This document shows positions 54,907 through 63,861 of a stretch of 64,000 nt of DNA, piece after piece. Within the stretch, counting starts at the first letter, position 1. Every line of letters begins with the position of its first letter. Made by a program: the position numbers and the translations under genes. The notes under the pieces are model-generated. The model did no database searches and was not told the origin of the DNA. It was given only the letters and a program-made list of their open reading frames with translations. Source of the DNA: JAAYDI01 sp052034005 (GTDB lineage Bacteria; Planctomycetota; Planctomycetia; Pirellulales; Pirellulaceae). The stretch is from contig JBPOJB010000009.1 of assembly GCA_052034005.1 (NCBI GenBank), positions 293,262 to 357,261 of the forward strand. Reading direction: 5' to 3'.

Positions 54907-55106
54907 GGACTTGGTGCTCCCGCAATGAATCCCGTCCGTCTGCTTTGACGACCAAGCGCCGTCCGCGCCGCGTTCCGCCGAACCACCCGAAGCTGCTGAA
55001 CCATACCTTGCGGGCGCGGTCGAGTCGACCGCATTGTACATGCCGGCGCGCCGCCGCTGAACCGCGCTCCACCGCGCAGCCGTGCAGGGACCGCTTCGCG
55101 AGCCGG

Positions 55107-55430
55107 CTACTTCGCCTGCCGCTTGTAGACGAACCGCGTCGGGTGCTGTTTCATTCCGGCGGGTGCCTTGCGACGCTCGATCGAACACAGAACGCAAGGC
55201 CATTCGCAACACAAGGCGCCGCAGTCCCGGCAGCGGCGCGGTTTGGCAAGTCGCTCGAGCACCACCGCCTGCGGCCGACTGATGGTCCCCTCCCAGATCT
55301 TGCGCACCGTGCTCTCGGAGACCCCGGACCGCCGCGCCACCTCGAGGAACCCCAAGTCCGGGCTCTCGAGCAACAGTCTCGCGATCGCATCGTAACGACG
55401 TACGTCAATCGGTGGCGGTGCCGTCTTCAT
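55107..55430 (-). CDS. Small helix-turn-helix protein with Cys-rich C-terminus
   Basis: About 107 residues from the ATG at 55430. The N-terminal half has a helix-turn-helix (LEVARRSGVSESTVRKIWEG). Then comes RRCRDCGALCCEWPCVLC, a zinc-ribbon-like CxxC...CxxC arrangement, and a basic tail. The upstream sequence is notably AT-rich, fitting a promoter. Probably a small DNA-binding regulator. It is divergent from the ferrochelatase gene, 137 bases apart, which makes heme-related control conceivable but unproven. Confidence 0.7.
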   Translation of the reverse strand: MKTAPPPIDVRRYDAIARLLLESPDLGFLEVARRSGVSESTVRKIWEGTISRPQAVVLERLAKPRRCRDCGALCCEWPCVLCSIERRKAPAGMKQHPTRFVYKRQAK

Positions 55431-55567
55431 CGCGCCAGAAACCTGCCGATCCAAGCTCAAATTGGAAACATAAATAAAACGCCCTCGGGACTCTAACCAC
55501 GCACCGCCATTTGACAAGTAGCGCCCGAGCACTGGCGGAATCCGCCGGGTTGGGCTAAGTTTCGGGC

Positions 55568-56584
55568 ATGCTCAACTCCTACGACGCGCTGCTGCTGGTA
55601 TCGTTCGGGGGACCGGAAGGCCGGGACGAGGTGCTGCCGTTCCTCGAGAACGTCCTGCGCGGCAAGCAGGTGCCCCAGACGCGAATCATGGAGCTGGCCG
55701 AGCGCTACTACCGGTTCGACGGGATCAGCCCGCTCAACCAACAGAACCGCGACCTCATCGCGGCGCTGGGGGTGGAGCTGGCACAGCATGGGCTCGACCT
55801 GCCGATCTACTGGGGGAACCGCAACGGGCGGCCGCTGCTGGTCGACACATTGCAACGCATGGCGGAGGCGGGCGTGCGGCGTGCTTTGGCACTCGCGACG
55901 TCCGCCTATAGCTCCTACGCCAGCTGCCGGCAGTACCGCGAGGACATCCAGCAGGCGTGCAAACCGCTTGGCAGCCGAGCGCCCGTGGTCGACAAGATCC
56001 GCCCGTTCTTCAATCACCCGGGCCTGATCGAGACGTTCGTGGATCGGCTGCGGACGGCGCTGGAGCACGTGCCGCCCGCGCGACACGCCACGACGCACCT
56101 GGCCTTCACGGCCCACAGCATTCCCATGGCGATGGCCGACTGCTGTGACTATGCGGAGCAGCTCGCCGAGGTGCGCCGGCTGGTCGGACAAGGTGTCGGC
56201 GCGTTCTCCTCGGCGCTGGTGTATCAGAGCCGCAGCGGCCCTCCCGGCCAGCCGTGGCTGGGGCCGGACCTGGGCGACCACCTCCGCGATCTGCGGGCCG
56301 GCGGCCGGATCACGGATGTGGTTCTCGTCCCGATCGGTTTCATGTCGGACCACATGGAAGTCGTGTACGATCTGGACTGCGAAGCGCGACAGCTCTGTGA
56401 GACACTCGGCCTGCAGATGGTCCGCGCGCGCACGCCCGGGACCCATCCGCGGTTCGTGGCAATGCTCCGTGAACTGATCTTCGAACGGACTCACGGTACA
56501 GCGCCACGCGCTATGGGCCGGCTCGGCCCCTGGCCCCATGAATGCCCGCCGGACTGCTGCCCGCAATCAGGCGTGGGGTGGTGA
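55568..56584 (+). CDS. hemH: Ferrochelatase, coproporphyrin type with [2Fe-2S] cysteines
   Basis: 338 residues. Family motifs: DALLLVSFGGPEGRDEVLPFL, RYYRFDGISPLNQQN, IYWGNRNGRP, FTAHSIPMAMAD (catalytic His), YQSRSGPPGQPWLGPD and PIGFMSDHMEVVYDLD. Cysteines at SYASCRQYRED and in the C-terminal CPPDCCP match positions that bind a [2Fe-2S] cluster in actinobacterial CpfC. This places it with coproporphyrin III ferrochelatases, which would act before ChdC. No other heme gene is in the window. Confidence 0.95.
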   Translation: MLNSYDALLLVSFGGPEGRDEVLPFLENVLRGKQVPQTRIMELAERYYRFDGISPLNQQNRDLIAALGVELAQHGLDLPIYWGNRNGRPLLVDTLQRMAEAGVRRALALATSAYSSYASCRQYREDIQQACKPLGSRAPVVDKIRPFFNHPGLIETFVDRLRTALEHVPPARHATTHLAFTAHSIPMAMADCCDYAEQLAEVRRLVGQGVGAFSSALVYQSRSGPPGQPWLGPDLGDHLRDLRAGGRITDVVLVPIGFMSDHMEVVYDLDCEARQLCETLGLQMVRARTPGTHPRFVAMLRELIFERTHGTAPRAMGRLGPWPHECPPDCCPQSGVGW

Positions 56585-56860
56585 AAATCGGAGAGAACTC
56601 CGCCTGTCCTGTCTTGGGAAGATTTGTCCCATTGGTGATCGTTTCTGGACGTCGATGAGCAAGCCCGTGTGGCCGTACCGGCGGGATAGGGACGCATGAC
56701 TAGGCCTTGTTGGCTCTTTCACGTCACAGGTGCGTACCCTGGTCATTCTCTGTGTGTCGGGTATCCTACGTTGATGGGTGTTGCGGGCCACAGGCCGGCC
56801 CGCGGAGTGATTCTCGCGGGCGAGCCGGGTGTGCCGCCCCCCCTTTCTGGGAGCCGGACA

Positions 56861-57787
56861 ATGACAGAAGCCACGTTACCGCTTCGGCAGGCGCCTGCCG
56901 AGCGGATGCAGTGCATGGAGGTATGGGGCGGCAATCGGGGCGTCTACAAGGCGTTTGAGATGCCGGGCCTGCAGGCGTGGATCTACAGCCGTCCGCATGG
57001 CGATGCGGGTGTGGGCGGTGATGTGTATTACCTGTCGTCGTGCGCGTCGGGCCGCATCTCCCGGATGCTGCTGGCGGATGTGAGCGGACATGGCCCGGAA
57101 GTGGCCGACCTGGCGACCGGTCTGCGCGGTCTGATGCGCAGGAACGTGAACGTGACTCGACAGACCCGGTTCGTCGAGGGGATGAACCGGGAGTTTGCTC
57201 GATTGGCCGACCAGGGGGCTTTTGCGACGGCGCTGGTGGCGACGTACTTCCAGCCCACTCGGCGGTTCTCGCTGTGCAATGCGGGGCACCCGCATCCGCT
57301 GTTGTACGACGCGTCGGCACGCGCCTGGTCGGAGATCGGGTCCGCGGCGTCTCCCGCGTCAGGCTTCGCCAATCTGCCGTTGGGCCTCTACGATCAGACG
57401 GTCTACGAACAGACCGAGACGGTTCTGGATGCCGGCGACATGGTGCTGCTGTATAGCGACGCGCTGACCGAGTCGCTCGACGCGCAGGGCGAGGCGCTGC
57501 GGACGGCGGGCGTGCTGCGTATGATGGAATCGCTGCCGGTTGACTCACCGTCCGAACTGCTGGCCCAACTGCTGGAGACGATCGAGACGAACCATCCGGG
57601 CAACGCCGACCACGACGATTTGACGGTGATGCTGTGTCGGACGACCGAGACGCGTACGACGCTGCGCGACAATCTGCTGGCGCCCTGGCGCCTCCTGCGG
57701 CCGGTGAGCGACCGGACGCTCTGGCGCTCGTGCTGCCCGACGGCTGCGGGACAAGCGACGGCCGATGGACCGACGATCCAATCCTGA
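56861..57787 (+). CDS. PP2C/SpoIIE-type serine phosphatase
   Basis: About 308 residues from ATG 56861, set by GGGAG upstream. The whole protein is the phosphatase domain with no sensor module. Metal motifs GDAGVGGDVYYL, LLADVSGHGPE, CNAGHPHPLLY, LLYSDALTES and NADHDDLTVMLC are intact. Such enzymes usually control anti-sigma/anti-anti-sigma switches, but no partner gene lies nearby. It is followed after 14 bases by the propeller protein gene. Confidence 0.92.
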   Translation: MTEATLPLRQAPAERMQCMEVWGGNRGVYKAFEMPGLQAWIYSRPHGDAGVGGDVYYLSSCASGRISRMLLADVSGHGPEVADLATGLRGLMRRNVNVTRQTRFVEGMNREFARLADQGAFATALVATYFQPTRRFSLCNAGHPHPLLYDASARAWSEIGSAASPASGFANLPLGLYDQTVYEQTETVLDAGDMVLLYSDALTESLDAQGEALRTAGVLRMMESLPVDSPSELLAQLLETIETNHPGNADHDDLTVMLCRTTETRTTLRDNLLAPWRLLRPVSDRTLWRSCCPTAAGQATADGPTIQS

Positions 57788-57801
57788 GAGAGACCTCATC
57801 C

Positions 57802-59877
57802 ATGACGCGCTCCGCCGTACCTCACTCCTTGCGGATTTGCGGCATCGCCGGCTTCGTCGCGCTGCTGCTGCTGGTAGCCGGCCGCATCGCAGCCGGCCAG
57901 ACCTACAGCCCGTTGTTGGGCACGGACGTGCCGCTGGCCAACGTAGTGGGGCCGCTGGAGCAGTTGGGAGCACCCAAGAAATTGCCGATTGCGGTGGGGC
58001 CGTTCGTCGAGCATGTCCGGGAGTCCGTGCCCGGCGCGCCCGGCGCGGATGTCCGGGCGTTGCACTTCGACAAATCAGGTGCGCTGATCGTCGTGTGTGG
58101 CGAGGGTTGCCAGCGTCGCGGGCTCGACGGCCGGTGGCACGCGTGTGCGCCGATCGAGGTGCCGGCGGAAGCAGGAGCGGCCGGCCTGACGGTCACGGCG
58201 TGGGTTGCCACGGCCGAGACCATCTGGTTCGGCACGCCCACGGGCCTGTACTACTGCTCCCTGCCGCGCACGCCGGTCGCCCGGCACGAGCCGTACGGTG
58301 TCGGCGGGCCGCTCGCCACGCAGATCACTGCGCTGGCCGTAGACTCGCGGGGCAACCTGTGGGTCGGCACGCCGCTGGGGCTCAGCGTCCGATCGGCGCG
58401 CGGCCAGTGGCGGCACATCCGCGGCCGGGATGGGCTGCCGGTCGAGGACATCACGGCGCTGGCGGTGGACCGGGACGACCAGCTGTGGATCGGCACGTCG
58501 CGCGGGGCGGTGCACTACCGGCCGCAGGCGACCGGTCGCCAGTGGTTCTATCGTGCCGGGGCGCGCTACCTGCCAGACGATCGCGTGGTGGCGGTGGCCT
58601 GCGCGCCGGACGGCACGCCCTACTTCGCGACGTCGGCGGGCGTGAGCCGCATCGCGCTGGTGGAAACCACGCTCGATGAGAAGGCACGGATCATCGAGGC
58701 GCGGGTCAACGCGCGCCATAGGCGCCTGGGGATGGTGGCCGACTGCAGGCTCGACGACGCGCAAGAGCCGACGACGCACACGATCGACGACAATGACAAC
58801 GACGGGCTGTGGACAGCCTATCACGTGGCTGCCATGTCGCTCTGCTTCGGGACCACGCACGACCCCGCCGCGAAAGCGTCCGCGCGCGAGAGCATGCATG
58901 CGCTCTACATGCTGCAGGACGCCTCGGGCACGCCCGGGCTCGTCGCACGCAGCGTCGTGTCCTGGGAGGAAGGACAGAAGAAGAGCCCGCAGTGGCGGCC
59001 CTGCCCGGATGGACGAAGGTACTGGAAGAGCGACACGTCCAGCGACGAAATCGACGGGCACTACCTGGCGTTCTACACGTACTGGCAACACGTGGCCCAG
59101 GACGACCCGGCGGAGCGCGACCGGTGCATCCAGCAGGTGCGCGAAGTGACGGATTACCTCCTGGACCACAACTACCAGCTCATCGACTGGACCGGCAAAC
59201 GCACGCTCTGGGGGTTCTGGAACCCGGAGAACCTGAACGACGACCCCGAGCATTTTCTCGAGAGCGGCCTGAACGCGCTCCAGATCCTGTCGTTCCTCCG
59301 GGTGGCGCACCACATCACGGGTGACCCGAAGTATCTGGACCACTACAAAAAGCTGATCGTCGAACACCACTACATGAGCAACGTGTTGCTGCAGAAGAAA
59401 CTGTTCCCGGACGAGAACAACCATTCGGACGACCAGCTGGGGTTCGTGGCCTGGTATCCGATCCTGCAGTTGGAACAGGATCCGGCGCTGCGCGCGGCCC
59501 TGCACTCGGCGGTCCGGCGGCATTACCTGGTGGTGGAGCCGGAGCGGTCGAGCTTCTACAACTTCACCTACGCCACGATCGACCCGGACCACGCGGACAT
59601 CGAGGCGGGGATCCAGAACCTGCGCGAGATCCCGACCGACCGCCGCAGTTGGCGCATGGAGAACAGCCACCGCGCGGACGTGGTGTTCGACCTGCGGCTC
59701 GACCGGTTCGCCGACCGCCAGCTCTTGCACGTCCTGCCGGCTGACGAACGCAACGTCCAGAAGTGGAACCAGAACCCCTACATCCCCGACAGCGGGGGCG
59801 ACGGCACGCACGAAGACGACGGCGCGGCTTGGCTCCTGCCCTACTGGATGGCCCGCTACCACGGGTTTGTCCAGTAG
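57802..59877 (+). CDS. Exported protein: regulator-type propeller repeats plus alpha-helical toroid-like domain
   Basis: About 691 residues from ATG 57802 with GAGAGAGA upstream. A signal peptide (to about AAGQT) is followed by propeller repeats of the two-component-regulator type (ITALAVDSRGNLWVGTPLGL, ITALAVDRDDQLWIGTSRG). Residues about 300-690 form a Trp/His/Asp-rich helical region (NDNDGLWTAYHVAAMSLCF, DEIDGHYLAFYTYW, HEDDGAAWLLPYWM) resembling an (alpha/alpha)6 glycoside hydrolase or lyase. No kinase or membrane domain. A carbohydrate-active enzyme is possible; the substrate is unknown. Confidence 0.85.
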   Translation: MTRSAVPHSLRICGIAGFVALLLLVAGRIAAGQTYSPLLGTDVPLANVVGPLEQLGAPKKLPIAVGPFVEHVRESVPGAPGADVRALHFDKSGALIVVCGEGCQRRGLDGRWHACAPIEVPAEAGAAGLTVTAWVATAETIWFGTPTGLYYCSLPRTPVARHEPYGVGGPLATQITALAVDSRGNLWVGTPLGLSVRSARGQWRHIRGRDGLPVEDITALAVDRDDQLWIGTSRGAVHYRPQATGRQWFYRAGARYLPDDRVVAVACAPDGTPYFATSAGVSRIALVETTLDEKARIIEARVNARHRRLGMVADCRLDDAQEPTTHTIDDNDNDGLWTAYHVAAMSLCFGTTHDPAAKASARESMHALYMLQDASGTPGLVARSVVSWEEGQKKSPQWRPCPDGRRYWKSDTSSDEIDGHYLAFYTYWQHVAQDDPAERDRCIQQVREVTDYLLDHNYQLIDWTGKRTLWGFWNPENLNDDPEHFLESGLNALQILSFLRVAHHITGDPKYLDHYKKLIVEHHYMSNVLLQKKLFPDENNHSDDQLGFVAWYPILQLEQDPALRAALHSAVRRHYLVVEPERSSFYNFTYATIDPDHADIEAGIQNLREIPTDRRSWRMENSHRADVVFDLRLDRFADRQLLHVLPADERNVQKWNQNPYIPDSGGDGTHEDDGAAWLLPYWMARYHGFVQ

Positions 59878-60022
59878 CTCACGGGCCCCGCGGCTATCTC
59901 ACGGCCCGTCCGGGCGGAATTGGGTTTCGCGATGATGTGTAGCGCAAACCATAAGCGGCTTCCGCCCGCGCGAGATGGGCGGCGAGCTATGGGGATTCAC
60001 GCGTCGCGACCTGCGTCTCCAC

Positions 60023-60058
60023 AAAAAAAGAGGGACTTCGGATGAGCCAAGTCCCTCT
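60023..60058 (-). terminator. Rho-independent terminator of the PEP-CTERM gene
   Basis: On the minus strand, a perfect 10-base stem (AGAGGGACTT / AAGTCCCTCT) with a 10-base loop is followed by a T-run of seven. It begins 46 bases after the PEP-CTERM stop. Confidence 0.95.
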
Positions 60059-60103
60059 GGTGTCGATCAATTCGGTCGATCGATCAGTACGTGCTACTGC
60101 CTG

Positions 60104-60745
60104 TTACTTCCGGCGTCGCCGCCAAGCCACAAGGCCAACCAACGCGCCCGTGCCGAACAAGGCCAATGTGCCGGGTTCGGGAACGGGCTTGATCCCGGTC
60201 TGGAACGTGGCTCGGAAACCGCCGATTTGGTTGCCAACAAACTTGCCAAAATCCACATCGGTCAGAGATGTCCGTAGCTTGAAGTCGTCTCCGGTGTCAA
60301 CAACGCCATGGTCGAGGATCACCTTGAGAACGCCCTTCGCATCGACCTTCTCATGGAGGATTGCGAAAGGTAACGATGGCTCGCCCAACGGATCGCTTTC
60401 AGTGTAAAGCGAACCAGGCTCACCGAACTCACTCGTCACATTGACCCACATCTCCCATGGCTCAATGTACGCTTCGACCCTTGTGATCTCAGCCTTCCAG
60501 TGGTACGGCGCCTTCCCGTTGGGCACGGGGGGAAGGTAGTCGTGAATGACGTCCTCGCCCTTAGTGGAGGGAGCGAGTCTCAACGTGGTGATCACCTCGT
60601 CGTACTTCAGCCATCCATCGGCCGGGTTCAGATCCCCAAACCAGCCCTCGTACCAACCGGCCTGGGCCGTCGTTGGCAAGAGCAGCACCATACAGAGCCC
60701 CAAGACAACACCAGCAACTGGCAGCCAGCGCTTACAACCCTTCAC
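60104..60745 (-). CDS. PEP-CTERM exported protein
   Basis: About 213 residues from GTG 60745, favoured because AGGTGAGG lies just upstream and it gives a standard signal peptide (KGCKRWLPVAGVVLGLCM to TTAQA); ATG 60796 is an alternative. The mature part is acidic and Trp/Tyr-rich with no family match. The end is VPEPGTLALFGTGALVGLVAW followed by RRRRK, the PEP-CTERM sorting signal. Followed by a strong terminator, so monocistronic. Confidence 0.9.
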   Translation of the reverse strand: MKGCKRWLPVAGVVLGLCMVLLLPTTAQAGWYEGWFGDLNPADGWLKYDEVITTLRLAPSTKGEDVIHDYLPPVPNGKAPYHWKAEITRVEAYIEPWEMWVNVTSEFGEPGSLYTESDPLGEPSLPFAILHEKVDAKGVLKVILDHGVVDTGDDFKLRTSLTDVDFGKFVGNQIGGFRATFQTGIKPVPEPGTLALFGTGALVGLVAWRRRRK

Positions 60746-61404
60746 GTTGCACCTCACCTTCTGGCTTCGAAACGCCATACCCGTAGAAAAATCCATCCCC
60801 TATATGCCACGAGACCGCAAACCCTGAGCGCGCAACAAAGACAACGCATCAACCGCATCGGTTGCGGCGCACACAAACCCGTTGCGTACGTGAGACTCGC
60901 GAATCACTCCCGTAAGGAGACAACCCAAACGTCATATCCGACACGTTTCGGCTTCGCGCACGAAAACGACATCGTCAATGCGCCGTTGAATCTACCACTG
61001 TCTGTGGACCGGGTCAATAGTCCGGCTGTGCAAGTTTTTCCAAATTTTCTGAGTGCAGAACAGCGATTGATAATCTGGCATTTTGATTGTGCGTCGTACG
61101 TTGGTCACCCGCGTCTGTCACTGTGCCCGCGGAGAATACGCGCGGTAGCTCTAAAGGATGGTGTTAACCGCGTCAACAGCCCGCGTTATCGCGAGGATCC
61201 GCAGGAGCCTGCTTGACAGCGGTCGTCCGACCGCCTGAGAATCACCGGTGTCGGCCGGACGACGACAGCGCGATCGCGAGTTGCGGGTCTGGGGACAGGT
61301 GCCGCGATTCGACTTGGGGAAATCCGAAATCGGTTTGGAGACCGCCGGACCATTAGCGTCGGTTTCAGTCGGGTGACCTTGGTATCGTGTGGAGGTGCTG
61401 AGAC
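60746..61404. promoter_or_regulatory. Intergenic region between divergent PEP-CTERM genes
   Basis: 659 bases (608 if the longer start of the left gene is used) without a credible gene. It is clearly less GC-rich than the genes around it, with an AT-rich block at about 61028-61090. No tRNA, riboswitch or repeat was recognised. GGAGGTGCTGAGAC at the right border is the ribosome site of the next gene. Confidence 0.5.
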
Positions 61405-62052
61405 ATGTGGAGAAGATCTTGTGCTGCAGCAATGATTGTCTTGATGTCGATGGCCGTACCCGCGTTCGGCGGTGTGTACACGTTTGAGATCGATGAGACG
61501 AAGTCGACATGCTCACTCGCCCAGTCCGTAACCGGCATGGAGGGGACGTTTTCGTTGGACTTGGACGGTTCGTCTCCTACGTGGGCGGGAACCGTGGCGC
61601 TGACCGGCATTAACGCATGGAATTTGGGTCGGGTGTCCGTCGGCCCGTTCAACATTCAACCTGGGAACCTGCAGTTGCTCGGCGTCAACAGTAAGGGCAC
61701 AGACACGGGGACGCTGGCTTATGCCCCGGGGACACACATCGCCACCGGAACGGTCAACACCGATATTGACATCAAGGTCATCTTCGAGTCGAGTGCTCCG
61801 CTTGCCGGTTGGCGAGGCCCGTTTCCGTGGACCGTCGAGGTGTCCGATGACGATTGGATTGGCTCAAAGGAAAAAGGTTGGACGCCGGAAGCCAGACTAT
61901 CCATGACGGGCGAGATCCGTGAAGGTGGGATGACCGTTCCATTCACCCTCAGATTAGTCGGCGCGGTCGTCCCGGAGCCTGCGACATGGATGTTGATGGG
62001 TTTGGGGATGATTGGACTGTGGGCGGTCGCGCGGCGCAAGCGCGGGCGTTAA
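61405..62052 (+). CDS. PEP-CTERM exported protein
   Basis: 215 residues; GGAGG lies upstream of the ATG. A signal peptide (MWRRSCAAAMIVLMSMAVPAFG) precedes a beta-rich body (YTFEIDETKSTCSLAQSVTG, GTHIATGTVNTDIDIKVIF). The C-terminus VPEPATWMLMGLGMIGLWAV then RRKRGR is the PEP-CTERM signal. Its 3' 104 bases overlap the 3' end of the convergent MFS gene. Confidence 0.9.
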   Translation: MWRRSCAAAMIVLMSMAVPAFGGVYTFEIDETKSTCSLAQSVTGMEGTFSLDLDGSSPTWAGTVALTGINAWNLGRVSVGPFNIQPGNLQLLGVNSKGTDTGTLAYAPGTHIATGTVNTDIDIKVIFESSAPLAGWRGPFPWTVEVSDDDWIGSKEKGWTPEARLSMTGEIREGGMTVPFTLRLVGAVVPEPATWMLMGLGMIGLWAVARRKRGR

Positions 62053-63541
62053 TCGTCCAGTCGAACAAGATTCCGAGTTCCTTCTGGATGTCTTCCAGCG
62101 GGATGCCTTTGGTTTCCGGCATGATGGTCAGCACCCACAGGAGCTGCAGGACCATCATGGCGGCGTAAAACGCGAACGTATGTCCGCCCGAAGCCGCGGC
62201 GAAGATGGGGAAAGTCCACGTGATGGCGGCGTTCATGACCCAGTGGATGAAGCTGCCCAGGGCCTGCCCGCGCGCCCGCGCCCGGTTCGGGAAGATCTCG
62301 CTGATGAACACCCAGATCACCGCTCCCTGACCGAACGCGTGGGAGGCGATGAACACCAGCAGGCTCACCAGGACGATCGTGCCGCCCCAGCCGGCCGCCG
62401 CGATCGCGTCCGCGCTGGCCGCCTGCGCCGCGTCGAGCACCTGCTGGGCTGCCGCCGCCCCTAGCTCGGCCACCTCCGCCCGTGCCGCCTGCAAGGCCTC
62501 GCCCGCCTTGATCACCGCCTGGAACCGGTCCCCATAGCGGTAAAACGCGAACGCCGTCGTGCTCAGACTCAGGATGTAGCCGATCGAGCCGACCAGCATC
62601 AAGCGACGCCGACCGAAATGATCGATCACCATCAGCGCCAGCATCGTCACGACCAGGTTCGTGCCGCCCACCGCCACGGCCTGCAAGAGCGAAGTGTCCT
62701 TGTCCGAGCCGGTCATCGAGAAGACGTGGGGCGCGTAGTACATCAGCGCGTTGATGCCCGACAACTGGTTGAACATGGCGATGGCGACCGCCAGCAGGAT
62801 GGGCTTGGTATAGACGCGTGAGAACAGCGGCTCGCGCACCGAGTGGTGCTCCACATCCAACGACTCCCGGATGCTCTGCAACTCCTGCTCCACACCCTGC
62901 TGGTCGTTGCCCAGTCGTCCCAGTACGTCCCGCGCCTCGTCCACCCGCCCCTGGGAGGTCAGCCAGCGCGGGCTGTACGGGGTGAAACACAGCAGGGCCG
63001 TGAACGCCGCCGCGGGAAATGCCTCGGCGCCAAACATCCAGCGCCATTCCGCCTCGCCGAGCTGGAGCTGCGCGATCATATAGTTGGAGAAGAATGCCAG
63101 CAGGATGCCCAGCACAATGTTGAACTGCGTGATCGCCACCAGCCGGCCACGCGACGCCGCCGGCGAGATCTCCGCGATGTACATCGGCGAGACGACCGAC
63201 GCGCCCCCGACGCCCAAGCCGCCCAACCAGCGGAAGAACAGGAACGAATACCAGTCCCAGGCCAGCGCCGTGCCGACCGCCGATACGAAATAGAGCACGC
63301 CGATCACCACCAGCGTCCGACGCCGACTGAACCGGTCCGCCGGCCGACCCACCAGGATCGACCCCATGATCGTGCCGATCAGCGCGCTGGCGACCGAGAA
63401 CCCCCAGCCGTTCTCGCTCAGCTCGTACACCCGCCTGAGCGCCGTGCCCGTACCTGAAATGACGGCCGTGTCGAAACCGAACAGCAGACCGCCCAGCGCG
63501 GCGATCAGAGTGCTGAGCAACAGGTAAGGTTTGCCACGCAT
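61949..63541 (-). CDS. MFS sugar porter, second copy
   Basis: About 530 residues from the ATG at 63541; no strong ribosome site, so the start is less certain. Twelve spans with sugar-porter motifs: GGLLFGFDTAVISGTG in TM1, GRPADRFSRRR, SRGRLVAITQFNIVLGI, LSGINALMYYAPHVF in TM7, FISEIFPNRARARGQ and PETKGIPLEDIQKEL. An Ala/Glu-rich insert of about 50 residues (ALQAARAEVAELGAAAAQQV) lies between spans in the C-terminal half. The last ~35 residues are encoded antisense to the PEP-CTERM gene. Related to the MFS at 39287. Confidence 0.92.
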   Translation of the reverse strand: MRGKPYLLLSTLIAALGGLLFGFDTAVISGTGTALRRVYELSENGWGFSVASALIGTIMGSILVGRPADRFSRRRTLVVIGVLYFVSAVGTALAWDWYSFLFFRWLGGLGVGGASVVSPMYIAEISPAASRGRLVAITQFNIVLGILLAFFSNYMIAQLQLGEAEWRWMFGAEAFPAAAFTALLCFTPYSPRWLTSQGRVDEARDVLGRLGNDQQGVEQELQSIRESLDVEHHSVREPLFSRVYTKPILLAVAIAMFNQLSGINALMYYAPHVFSMTGSDKDTSLLQAVAVGGTNLVVTMLALMVIDHFGRRRLMLVGSIGYILSLSTTAFAFYRYGDRFQAVIKAGEALQAARAEVAELGAAAAQQVLDAAQAASADAIAAAGWGGTIVLVSLLVFIASHAFGQGAVIWVFISEIFPNRARARGQALGSFIHWVMNAAITWTFPIFAAASGGHTFAFYAAMMVLQLLWVLTIMPETKGIPLEDIQKELGILFDWTINARACAARPPTVQSSPNPSTSMSQAPGRPRRLI

Positions 63542-63860
63542 GAGAGTGCTCAGTGTCCAGGGACAGGAAGAAGGAGGGAGCGTCCAGATGGCAGAATACC
63601 TGGTCGCCGCTTCTCGACGGAAGACCCGCGCGGAACGCGGTTCTGTCCCGCACTTCCCAAGCGAAATCACCAACCAACTACGCTGCGATCTTGAGCCGTT
63701 ACTCCCTGAGAATTTACCGATGTGCGCGACGCGTACAATCTGCGCGCCGCGGAAATCCGGCCGGTGTGGTGGCCACGGGCCGTCCGGTCAGACGCTGACA
63801 TCCGCGTGCGCGGGCAGGATCCCGCGGGCGACCGGAAGACACAGGACGAGTGAGGTTCTC
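63542..63860. other. Intergenic stretch without recognised genes
   Basis: About 320 bases upstream of the second MFS gene. No ORF with coding character and no RNA gene was seen. It should contain the MFS promoter on the minus strand, but I could not pick a convincing one. Confidence 0.4.
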
Positions 63861-63861
63861 A

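Noticed and set aside
59881..59909. Possible hairpin after the propeller gene (ACGGGCC / GGCCCGT)
   Set aside because: Only a 7-base stem with a long loop and no T-tract. Too weak to call a terminator.
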